From Powellomyces hirtus (lineage: Eukaryota; Chytridiomycota; Chytridiomycetes; Spizellomycetales; Powellomycetaceae), in NCBI GenBank assembly GCA_025526995.1, contig JAHLKG010000008.1:992001-1056000 (forward strand): 64,000 bases of DNA, written 5' to 3'. The stretch's first letter is position 1; each line of letters opens with the position of its first letter. Below are positions 27,160 through 37,625 of the stretch, piece after piece. A program made the position numbers and the translations under genes. The notes below the pieces were generated by a model. It was not told where the DNA came from, did no database searches, and saw only the letters and a program-made list of their open reading frames with translations.

Positions 27160-27740
27160 CTTTACCTTTCAGATCGGCAAGGCCGCTTGTATTTCTATCA
27201 ATTTGTATAGCCTGTCTTTTCTGTATGTGTGATATACCCGTCAAGTTGTACCATATTGGTTGCTGAATACTTTCGAAACTCGGGATAGATGTGGTTATTG
27301 TGGTTGGTCTTTTCCCATTCCGGTTGTGGCATAGTTGGCTCTCGTCCTTGATTCATGGCTCCTCGTTTATATTGCGGAGAACTATTAGTATCCCTGTTAT
27401 CATTGTTTCCCATCTTTTGTGCCTGCATGTAGACGTCGGGTGACGAATGGAAATGAAGAGGAAACCGCTAATGCATTCGTGCATGAGACCGCTGCGCTTC
27501 GCAAGGTAAGGCAAACCCCGCACATGATCATATTATATGTACAGCCATATAAAAGCTTCAAATACAAATAAAGAAAAAGAGTTGGCGCAAGGGCGGGGCG
27601 GACGGTATGTCACAACAGGTATCAGTGCAGATCAGATGGCAGGCTCATGGACACATTTGCAGAAGTAGAAGATGGCGTGGTCGGGGTTGTCCCGGTGGGT
27701 TGCGTTAGTGGATGTGCATGTGTGAGTATCTTTTGGTCGC
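27160..27740. other. Intergenic region
   Basis: 3' flank of SPT8 (minus strand) and the end of the decayed F-box-like copy. No gene or structured element seen. Confidence 0.4.
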
Positions 27741-30700
27741 TCAATCGTCCTCGTCATCCTCCTCGTCCTCATCACCTACGAGCACCGTTGGCCGAGTCGA
27801 GATTGGTGCTGGGCCACTATTGTTATCGGTGCTCTCCTCCACGTCCATGCCAGGCTGACTCGCATCAGTGTTCGCAGCGGCAGGATTTGGCGCAGTGGCG
27901 GGAAGGTTATTATTGTTGCTGTTATTGTTGTTGCTGAGCACGGGGACGAGTGCGTATACGAGACACAGGTGGGATGCAGTGCCGTCCCAGCCGCGGGTTC
28001 CGGAGGCTGTGATGAGATACCGTTTTGCTGGGTCGATGACTGGGCAGTAGCAGGTCGCAAGTTGAAAACATCAAAAGAGAGTGAGAAACGTGTGTGGTAG
28101 AGATTAACGGAGGAGGAAGACTTACGAATGGTGGACACGACTCCATTGTTGTGTCCAGGGACAATGGTGAAGGGCACGAGAGGTGCGGTTTCAAAGTCAT
28201 CTTCTTTCGTCAACTGAGCCGTTGTTGTTGTGTTCATCGTATTCGTTCTGTGCCCTCCATTGGGTTGTAACAGCCCGCCCTGTCCGACAGTGCTTCTCTG
28301 TCTGGCAGTTCTATTCGGGCTTGGTACTGCGTTGCTGCTGCTTCCGTTGTTTTTGTTGGGCCCGAGCTGTGACGCACCCGAGAGGTGGGTTCGGCGTGCG
28401 AGGGACGCCGTAACTTGGGCTGCCAGCGCGTTGGTTCTGCGAGGTTCTAGGAGGATCACGCCGCTGTTGTGGGTGGACGACCGGCTGAGTGTTGGTGGTA
28501 TTGCGGGGTCAGTGGTTTCTAATGGTGCAGATGCTGTTGGTGACGGTGATGTAGACGATGTGGTGCCGTTGACATGGTTTGATGGTGGCGGAGGAGCGGG
28601 GCCTGGTAGCGTGGTGGTGGTGATGGTATTATTGATGGAGGCGATGGCGGTGATGTCTTCATCCTCGTTAGTATGATGGAGCTCTTCGCCGAGGACCGAG
28701 TCCTGGTTCATTTGCATCTCGTCATGGAGGAAGAGGGCCAAGCCAGCTGTTGGTAGACGTGGAGTGTTGTTAGCGGAGGATGCGGTCGAATGGCCATTGT
28801 TTTGGCGAAGCTGATAGAGGCGGGACTGCTGCGGTAGTGCAAGGTTGTTGGGTGTGGGTGTTGCGTTGAGTGAGTGACTGTCGTCATCTGTCGTGGTGCC
28901 ATTGGGCGTACTGGTGCTTCCATTGATTCCTGTTACTGCGCCATCCGTGAGTGTGCTGAAAGCGTCAGTATCCTCATTGGGTACTGTTGTAGTGTCTATG
29001 GGTGATGATGTGTCGACGCCAGCCATGTCCATATGGGTTCGGCTGTCGATGAGGGGAAGGGAGTGGGTTGCAGAGCTCTGGTCGGATTGTAGGGACGCCG
29101 GAGTTACATCGTACGGTACGATGTCCATTGGTGTGAGGATTGTGTCGGGATCAGCGGCTGAAGATTCGAGGTCCCAGAGGCGGAGAATGTCTTGAGACGC
29201 ACTATACGGGCTCTGTCAACACCAGTCTCATTTCATTCATCAAGTTGAACGGTCGAGAGTCTTACCATAGGAGATGTCGACTATTCGGTAAACATGCCAC
29301 AAAAGATACGGGCCCAGAGTCGCGGGGTAGTCGTAGTGAACGCACCCAACGGCCTTCGCGGACGTCATATTCATCGACTATAACATTCCCAAGAAAATGA
29401 GATGAGGGTTGAAGTTGAAACACCATTAATTCGCATGTGAGGTCTTTCTTTTACGAACCCGACGCGTTCCTCCGTCCGCAGAAAATCCGATCTCCGTTTG
29501 GACTCCAGCATGCCTACGCAAGAAATAGACAGATATTGAGACCATGGAACAGACTGTGAGACACACTTCCGAAAGAGGCGTACCGACAAAGACCACGGCG
29601 GGGCCTCACTCAATTTTGCCGTAAACTTCCGTCCAATGCCACCCGCTACTCGCTGATCAAACAGGAGCACCGCGCCATCGTAGGATGTCGCCATGAGCAT
29701 CGAATCCTCGGCGGCAGCGGCTTGTTGTGCGGCAACGGCAGCGAGAATCCTTTCGTCTGTGTTGTTGAACGCCGCGACAGTGCCCTTTGGGTCCGCGGTG
29801 TCAAAGAGATTGAGATACGAAGATGCCGCGGATGGGGAAAAGGAGAGGGAGGTGATTTGGGATCGGACGCCCTGAAAACGAGTGACGACCTTGCCGGCAT
29901 CGAGGTCCCATCGCTAATAATACGGGAAATGCTGCGGTTTAGATGAACGAGATCAGGCGAGGGTTGTGTATTCGAGTTTCGCAACAAACCACTAGTGACC
30001 GATCCCATGACCCGCTTACAAGCCCGCGTTCGCCTGGGGTGAGTCGGAGGACGGAGACAGCATTTCTGTGTTCTCTAAGAACATGTTGGCACTGGAAGTA
30101 GCATCAGTCATGAATGTGTCGTTCGCGGAAAGGAGACGATGTGATCACGTACATGTCCCTCATCGTGCCTCACGGACCAAAGATTGATGTTTCCACTCTA
30201 CACATCATCAGAAAACTCGTAGTTGAGTATCACACATGGATGGAGGCACTGTCGCCTAAGATACCGCTTGGCGTAAACAACGGACCTTACATCCAGTAAC
30301 ACACCAGATGCCCTCCGGGTGAACATCCAGACTGTAGACGGGCGACCACTCGGCGACCAAAGGCGGAGGGTTCTCGGGGTCCAGCCCTGTCCTTACGGTC
30401 GGATCATCTGAAAGCACCACTATTAGATCCCAGAACGGGGGTAGATGTGAGGGCGGGATCATACGACGCACATGTGAGCGGATATTCTGCGTTCTCCCAA
30501 ACTGAGGACAAAACTCCGCCCTTCTCGATCGAATCGACAAGGCCATGCTTTTGTGTTTGCGTCAGACCTTGTTCTCCGTTCAAGGTGGCCGCAAAGTCAA
30601 ATTTGCGAATGAAGCCATCGTCTCCGCCACTGAACAGCCATCTCTAGCAATCATCACAGGTCAGAACTTGGCGAGGCCATCGGTTGATGTACTGATGGCA

Positions 30701-31342
30701 GTGGTACCAACCATATTCCTCGTGCTAGCCAAGCAATTGACGCTCGTCGGGTGTACGCAAGATGCCTAGAGTGGATGCAAACAAGTGTGGGTGCATTGCG
30801 GTAAATATATAAAAAGCCACGACGCTGCATACAAAGGGATTGATCTCGTAGCCCACGCAGTCTTCCGCGTGCGGTTGCACTATCACTTCGTCCGAGCAGT
30901 ATTCTATGCCGTTGTCCATCCCATCGTCTAATCGAGAGAGACAAGAGAGGATGAAGCGTCAGAAACCCGGCGTCGTCCTCTTTCTACGCAAAGCGTCGGG
31001 CAAGCGTGCGTCGTCGCGTCAACACGAACCATCGGGCGCGTCCACGTCCATATCCATTACTGAAGAAGATGACGAATCCGGCAGGTGGTCTGCGTATTCG
31101 GGGTGGTTCTGGGTTGGCGACTGCCGAGATCGCGCGGGCTGTTCGGTCAGGCCATTAAGACTCGCCGAGCCCAGGTCGCCGTCGTCCTCAGCAGCCTCGT
31201 ATTCCCCATCCTCGGACCCTTCCGCGTCTTCCGAGTCTAGAGCCTCCTCGGAACCTTCTGCATCTTCTTCTGAGCCGACGGCATCCGTGTCAGAGACCTG
31301 GTCCTGTAGGATCATATTGTCTTGGTGTCGGTTGTCCCACAT
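27741..31342 (-). CDS. SPT8: SAGA complex WD40 subunit Spt8
   Basis: WD40 protein of the SAGA co-activator that contacts TBP. Twelve in-phase exons: 31342-31030, 30927-30833, 30765-30712, 30643-30472, 30407-30286, 30197-30153, 30091-29993, 29913-29584, 29513-29459, 29377-29266, 29201-28126 and 28039-27741; 923 residues. The N terminus is acidic (EEDAEGSEEALDSEDAEGSED). WD repeats show RWLFSGGDDGFIRKFDF, WSPVYSLDVHPEGIWCVTG, GNINLWSVRHDEG, GLVSGSWDRSL, MLMATSYDGAVLLFDQR and LRLWDLES. The end, FTIVPGHNNGVVST then ITASGTRGWDG, is typical of Spt8. An insertion of about 300 Ser/Thr/Asn-rich residues in exon 11 makes the protein longer than I expect for the family (about 600). The acidic tail DEDEEDDEDD closes the frame. 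Confidence 0.9.
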
Positions 31343-33355
31343 TTGTTTGTTGCGCCGTGCCCTTCCCCTTTGGGTCGTTCGTTCGGTAGGCTCTTTCTCA
31401 ATTCAAGCTTTACAATAGAGATATGAATCCAGTGGTTGTATATGCTGTGGGATCCTATACCCTACGTGCTTTCATCTCCAGTCTCTGTTGGGATCTTCTT
31501 CTTCATCAATTTCGTTGTTGAAATGCAAATTGCAAACGAGTTGAACGAGTCTTTTGGGGAAAGCGGAGACAGTGTGTATCCCAGATGTAGCACCGAGACG
31601 AGACGTAAGTTCGCTCCCACTTACGGGAACGCGACGGCTGCTAGCTGGTGCTGCCTGCCCCAATTGCTCATCTTCCCATCCGCAGCGGAAGTGCGTCACT
31701 ATCTACAGGGTCTATTGCGCGAATTTGATTAGTAAAGATTTGTTGGTCTCAGCCAGAATATCTCAACCGGGTTCATCATATTTTTGACAACAGTCGGAAT
31801 GGCGAGATTCCTCGTCAGAGCTGATTGACGGAAGTGCAAACTGCGCTGCAAGCGCAAAGAGCGCAGTGGGTATCTCGCCGAGACTCGGAGGACATTCGGG
31901 GATCATGAGTTCTATTGATGGACAGTCTGATACAGTACGATATGATACAAAAAATGGATTCAACGAATAACCGACACGCTCAAGCCAAAGAGCGCCGAAG
32001 GTAGTCTGAGTCGGGAGACCAGTTGGGGTGGACTACAGAAACTCCGAAGAGGAGGCGGCAAGGACGTCGTCGAGCGCGCGAACCGGACAAGAAGGTCCAT
32101 CGAACGACAGAAGACCCAAGTGCTGCGGCTCAGGCGTAGGGATCTTCGGGAATGGAATGAAGATTTGGTGGATTTAGGGACCGAACCCACTGGTATAGGG
32201 AAGCGACGGACGTAATCTCACCGTGTGACTGGTGCTGTGAAGCGCAGGGCGATTTGTTAAAACGTCTGCTGTTTGCTACCCGAGTACAGCTGACGGCAAA
32301 AGCCTGACCTGCACGACGCGCACAACCTCGCGGAGTCCAGATTGATTGAACATGGCAATCTACGCAAATATGCATATGTATCACAGCGTCAGTACGACAC
32401 GCTGCCCTACCTTATCCAGGGGTGACACCCGCGGCTCTTTTGAGAGCGGAGATTCGCGACCCATCTCCAGCGACGGCTGCAGGATCATTCTCGGGTTGGC
32501 CTACGCCAGCGTATAGCACGGCATTTGACATGCAAAAGAAGGGGGTAAAGGTCATCAGTAAACCGGTTGTGCAAATCATCTTCGCATGCCTTCAAAATGC
32601 TGAACCCTTTGACCCGAGACAGACATTCTGTCAAAGCAGGAAAGCCAAAAAGACCCAACAAGACCTCGCCAGACTGCACTAAACTGGGGACCTTGACGCC
32701 CGCCCAGCAACTACAGAACGCCAAGCCAAGCAGCCCTTTTTTTGAAGACCGTACTCATTTGCAGAGTGCAGCCAACGCCTTGCCTGTCGGGTTTTGAAAC
32801 AGTTGTACAATCTGATCAAAGGGCGGTCAAGAGCAGGAGAGCCCACAAGACCTCGCCAGACTGCACTAAACTGGGGACCTTGACGCCCGCCCAGCAACTA
32901 CAGAACGCCAAGCCAAGTGGCCGATTTTTCCGAAGACCGTACTCATTTGCAGAGTGCAGCCAACGCCATATTTCCCGAACCCCCTCCACCACTTTTTTAG
33001 AGTGGGATCCACACGCCATGTCTGGAACCTCCTCAAAGCACGGTCCGCGGCCGGCATCCAAAACTTACTTGCCAGATGCGATGCGATACGCTTCTGGTAT
33101 TTAGACAGCGAAAAAGGCTTCATAAATTAGGTCTGGCGGGGCGTTGGGCGATCGCTGGTCGGGTCCGGTCGAGTCGAGATGGGGGGGACCTGGTCGGAAA
33201 TTTAGACGCGTTTTCTGCGAGAGGTCGTCTTATCACGTGGACTGCCGCCAAGCGCAGCACTTCTTGTTTCGTCACATTCCTTCCTTTTTCCTTTTACCTT
33301 TTTTTTTGTCTTTTCCATAACATTTTATTGTCACCCCAACGAACTCACTAAAGAC
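31343..33355. other. Intergenic region with a direct repeat
   Basis: The SPT8 promoter at the left and the SNARE-gene promoter at the right. No gene is supported; several open frames under 100 codons show no motif. The repeat pair at 32628-32966 is listed separately. Poly-T tracts lie just before the SNARE gene at 33298-33308. Confidence 0.45.
32628..32966 (+). repeat. Pair of ~120-145-bp direct repeats
   Basis: Copy 1 (about 32628-32773) and copy 2 (about 32824-32966) share a nearly unbroken block including aagacctcgccagactgcac, ggggaccttgacgcccgccc and gtactcatttgcagagtgca. The offset is about 193 bp. They differ by an 8-base gap near the start and a few bases around the aagcag/aagtgg junction. 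Non-coding as far as can be seen. Confidence 0.85.
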
Positions 33356-34478
33356 ATGGCTTACAACGGAAGCTCCTACGGGCGGGACAATCGCTACGAC
33401 CAGAAACACAACTACGGCGACAGCTACGACAATGACCGCCGGTACCAGCAGCCCGTCGCTCCCAGCCGCTCGACCTCCCACCAACCACACAACGACCCCT
33501 ACAACGACCGTCAAGACAAGTACGCTGACGAACACTATGACATATACGATAACCGGCCGCCTGCCGGTGCTGGTGGCGGCAACAAGTGGACTGCTGCTGC
33601 ACAGGCCGCTGAGCAGCACCAAGGCAATGGGCCTACCACAGGTTACCGCTCGTGGGAAACGGTTGATGAGGAGCCAGAGGATTACGACAATGGAGAGTGG
33701 CTTGACAGGAAGACAAAGAAGGTCCAGAACGACTCGCTCTTGAGCACACGCAGGGCAGTCTCCCGGCTCCATGAGGCAGACAACTTGGCTACACAGAACA
33801 TGCAGAAACTCAGTCACCAGTCTGGTAAGTACAATATTGGCGCAGAGCGCAATTCAGATAGATCTAGAAAAGCAGCGACGGGAGAAGAGCTCTGCTTGTT
33901 GTTGGGCTGTATCTGTTCCACTCTCGCTTCTTCTTGGCTCTAACGCTGCTTTCGCCCGCCTGTTATGTTTAGAACAACTTTACAAGTCTGAAGCACGATT
34001 GGAGTCTGCCCAATCCCACGTCAAGGTCTCTGACGCCAAGGCCGATCATTTGAAATCTCTGAACCGGTTCTTCATGCTTCCCTCGTTCGGGTCCAAAAAG
34101 GCTAAGAAGCGCGAAGCGAATGCCAAGCGGGAAAACGAAGAACGTATGCTACGAGAAGATGAAGGGCGTGCAGGCGAACACGACCGCGCGGTGCGGCTTG
34201 GCCGAGTGGAGGAGATCCAGAACCGTGATTTCAAATCCTCGCATTCTGGAGCGTACACAACCCCGGAAGGGATTGAACGGGATGACACGGAACAGGAGAT
34301 TGATGCCAACTTGGACCAATTGTCCTCGGGTCTGGCCAAATTGAAGATGATGGGACAGGTCATGAACACGGAATTGGATGCTCAGAGAGGCCAGGTCAAC
34401 CGCATCATGGACCGGTCCGATATTACCAACGAGCGTCTGAACGTGACGACCGGGAAGGTCAAGAGAATGTTGAACTAG
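33356..34478 (+). CDS. SEC9: Qbc-SNARE of the SNAP-25/Sec9 family
   Basis: Target SNARE for fusion of secretory vesicles with the plasma membrane. Exons 33356-33824 and 33973-34478 (148-bp intron, split Glu codon); 324 residues. The N-terminal ~100 residues are polar and Tyr/Asp/Asn-rich. The first SNARE motif spans the splice at ~125-190 (STRRAVSRLHEADNLATQNMQKL, zero-layer Gln in HQSEQL). The second lies at ~260-323 (DANLDQLSSGLAKLKMMGQVMNTELDAQRGQV, with Gln at the zero layer). A basic and acidic linker (SKKAKKREANAKREN) joins them. No transmembrane segment or linker Cys cluster is seen, as in yeast Sec9. Sec9 versus SNAP-29-type assignment is not certain. Confidence 0.88.
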
Positions 34479-35088
34479 ACACACATGTAGAACGAAGACG
34501 AGAGACCGTGGTCACACATAACAGACCCACCCACACGTATGACTTGTACCACTATTGTAGACTTCGTAATACATGTAAATTTTTGGCCATGACTCCCGTG
34601 CTGACCATGCGCGGTCGGACTATTTTGATCCTAGGCGACACCTCCGCTGAAATGTAACAGGATTTGGATGAATCTGATGTTGCTTCTGTGGCACTACTGT
34701 GATGTTGTACACCAGGCGCCGCCTCCGCATTTGTTCCTTGGCCCCAGTATGATACACCCAAAACATCACGCGCGCGTCGCGCGCCTGGAGGTGTTTGTTC
34801 CGACAATTGAAACGCGACCGTGGGGGATGTGGACTTCTCTGGTGTAGTCAGCGATCACAGAACTTGTTATTAGAGAGGTTCCGCGGAGACGTACATCCTA
34901 TTATTATTGTTTCTTCCAGAGAAAAGCAAAAACTGATTTTGTTCCGGGAGCCACTGGAATAAATATTCAGAGGTTAAACCACATGTCCCACATACTTTTG
35001 TCTGGCGCTCGGTGTGTTCTGATCGTTTCCTGAGTCAAGTCTTAACGGACCAAGTTTGCCCCTGATCGCTGCACGCTGGATGTGAACA
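34479..35088. other. Intergenic region
   Basis: 3' flank of the SNARE gene and promoter of the oxidoreductase gene. It has a GC palindromic stretch (cgcgcgcgtcgcgcgc) near 34769-34784. No gene seen. Confidence 0.4.
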
Positions 35089-36673
35089 ATGCACAACTCT
35101 GCTCGCTATCTCCCCAAGCGCCCCACGGCGTCCTACTGGCTGAAAGATCTTAAAATGCCCGTCGCTGATCCGCTGCCCTCTCGAACGGTTGATGCTGCTA
35201 TCATCGGAGGTAAACATAATTTCTGGGGGCGTATGTATATACGTATACCATAATCACATTCCGTTCCGCGATTCCTCTATAGCCGGCATCACGGGCTTGT
35301 CGGTCGCGCGGCGGCTGCAAGAGCTGAAACCTGAGTGGCAGATTGCCGTCATTGAAGGAAGACAGCTGTGTGGCGGTGCCACGGGGAGAAATGGGGGATT
35401 GTTGATACCAGGGTAAGGGTAAAGGTTCTCTAGAGCTGCCTACTACGGAGTTTACCAAGAAAGGACATAGGGTGACGAAACGGGAGGTCCTCACTATTGT
35501 TATTTTGATTTCTATGTGTCCAGGCTGCAAGATGGATGGACATCAACCGCCGCGCGGGTCGGAGAAGCGCAGACCCGCAAGCTTTTTCGCTTCGATCTCC
35601 AGAATGCTGTCGCCCTCTCCCAATTTGTTTCCTCGTACATCTCCAACGGCGGAGAGCCGGACCCCTTTTTGCACTCGTTCAAAGACGGGTGTTTAAATGC
35701 GTTCGCTACCGAGGCTCAGCGGGACTTTTGGACGGCGGAAGTGGAGAAGATGCAGGACGCGGGGGCATGCGGGGAAGGGATGTTCACAATTCTGGATAGA
35801 AAGCAGGTGGCTGGGATGTTGGGAACGGATAAGTTTTGTGGCGCGGTGCAGATCAAGCCCGGGTTCAGGGTGTGGGGAGCGCGGTTGGTGTTGGCGCTAG
35901 CACAGGACGTTCTTGCGAAAAATAAGAGTCCATCGCCGGGAAAAGCCGGAGGACGAGTCAACTTCTGCACCGAGACGCTTGTGAGGAAGGTGGAATTCGC
36001 TTCAGAGTCTGGGGGGTCATGGACTTCTCCTCCTCTGCACCGCATCATCACGGACCGCGAGGGGGACGGGCCTGGAACGTTGACAGCGCGCAATGTGGTG
36101 TTCTGCACTAACTCGCACACCCGCACACTACTTCCCGATATCCCGATCGTGCCCGTCAAGAACCAAGTGATCGTGACACAACCCATCTCGCCGTTCCCCG
36201 CCTTTGACGGCTGCGTGTCAGCCAACGACGGGTATGAGTATTTCTCTGCGCGAGAAGACGGGCGGCTCGTGTTGGGCGGAATGCGGAACCTGGCACCTGA
36301 TATGGCCATCGGAAACGGGGACGACGCATCTCTCGACCCCGTCATCTCCACCGCGCTCCGCAGCTACATCCACGACACGTTTCCACATATCAGGGACAAG
36401 GTGGAGATTGAGATGGAATGGGCAGGGATTATGGGGTTCAGTGCGGACAGATTGCCCTTTGTGGGTCCGGTGGGCGAGGACCGCCCGGGCGTGTTTGTAT
36501 GCGCGGGCTACACAGGGCACGGCATGCCAAGAGCGTTCTTGAGTGGGTATCATACGGCGGAAATGGTCGCGGGGGTCAAAGTTGGAGAAGACTTTCCGGA
36601 GATCTTGTTACCACACGGACGGTTAGGCAAGGCGGAGAGAGTTCCAATCGACACCTTCAAATCCTTATCGTGA
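35089..36673 (+). CDS. FAD-dependent amine/amino-acid oxidoreductase (DAO family)
   Basis: Flavoenzyme expected to oxidise an amine or amino acid; substrate unknown. Three exons fit: 35089-35209, 35283-35412 and 35524-36673; 466 residues. The dinucleotide-binding motif is created by the first splice (AAIIGAGITGLSVARRL, then a 20-residue gap to IAVIEGRQLCGGATGRNGG), which is the classic GxGxxG...E plus ATGRNGG arrangement. The C-terminal FAD-binding end reads EMEWAGIMGFSADRLPFVGPVG, then VCAGYTGHGMPRAFLSG. The length is normal for the DadA/glycine-oxidase-like group. The ATG context is aacaATG. No targeting signal is obvious. Confidence 0.88.
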
Positions 36674-37625
36674 GGGTGACGAAGACACACATGACCGTGA
36701 CCGTTTTTCATGGCATTTTCCAATTTGAAGGATAACCAAACATGCTTCAAATCCTATTGGCATTGAGCCGCTTGCATACTTTGCCATTCACCAGCTCACG
36801 CTATCACCACTGCGCACACTTTAAGTCGGTGATTCGGTCCCTATATAGTATACGGCCTTCTAACTGGTCAGTTCTGATATACTGAACAAGTGCAGTGGGT
36901 GAAAAGATGGCCGGTTATCAAATCAAAGCATATACCTATGTCATGTATCTCAACATAATAGTGTTTTAGCAAGCGACGGCATCCGCCTCCGCCCTTCAGG
37001 AAGGGCAACACTTTTTACAACCTCATAATGTGTTCTCAAGATTTAGGACTGCCATCCCAGTTACCAAGGTCGGGTTTGTTTTGGCTTTGGGAGGCGTGCT
37101 TACCCGATTCCCGGACGCGCGTCGTATGTCACGTGTGCGAGAGAGCAAAACTGTATTTCGCTCACAGTGCGTGGGGCTGCTCTATTTATAGACGAAGCAG
37201 AGGGACAAAGCGCCGAATGGACGCCAGATGTCTCCGTGAGGCTCGGTGTTCAAGGTGGAGCGAATCTCTTTCCATGGGTTCGAGGATGGACACTCCGCCG
37301 CCAAGAACGTACGTCGTGAACAAGAAAGGTGAAGTCGAGGGCGTTCTTGGTCCAGAACATGATTACGTAGCCCATACATTACAATTCGCGATAGAGTACA
37401 TTAGCTCATACTTTAGTTTGCGATTATGTGTGGGAGGGGCAGGCGGAGCTAACTTCGAGGCGTAATATGGGAACCCTGTAGCTGGAGCATAAAGTCTACA
37501 GGGAGTCGCAGCCGCCTCGCATTTAGTTCAGCCTCGTCCTTTATATTCGTTGGTTGTGAGAAAGAAACAGTCCCGTTGAGCCATTGATATTCTGCTCGGT
37601 TGCATAAGTGTGAAAGGAATCAAAC
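36674..37625. other. Intergenic region
   Basis: No supported gene. A 145-codon open frame at 37028-37465 has no recognisable motif and atypical composition, so it is not called. A ccgcccttcaggaagggc-type imperfect hairpin occurs near 36990-37010. Confidence 0.4.

Noticed and set aside
32160..32195. Possible tRNA T-arm (gggttcggtccc on minus)
   Set aside because: Stem pairing is poor and no matching D-arm, anticodon arm or acceptor stem was found.
37028..37465. 145-codon open frame on plus
   Set aside because: No recognisable domain, unusual composition, no clear promoter or splice context.
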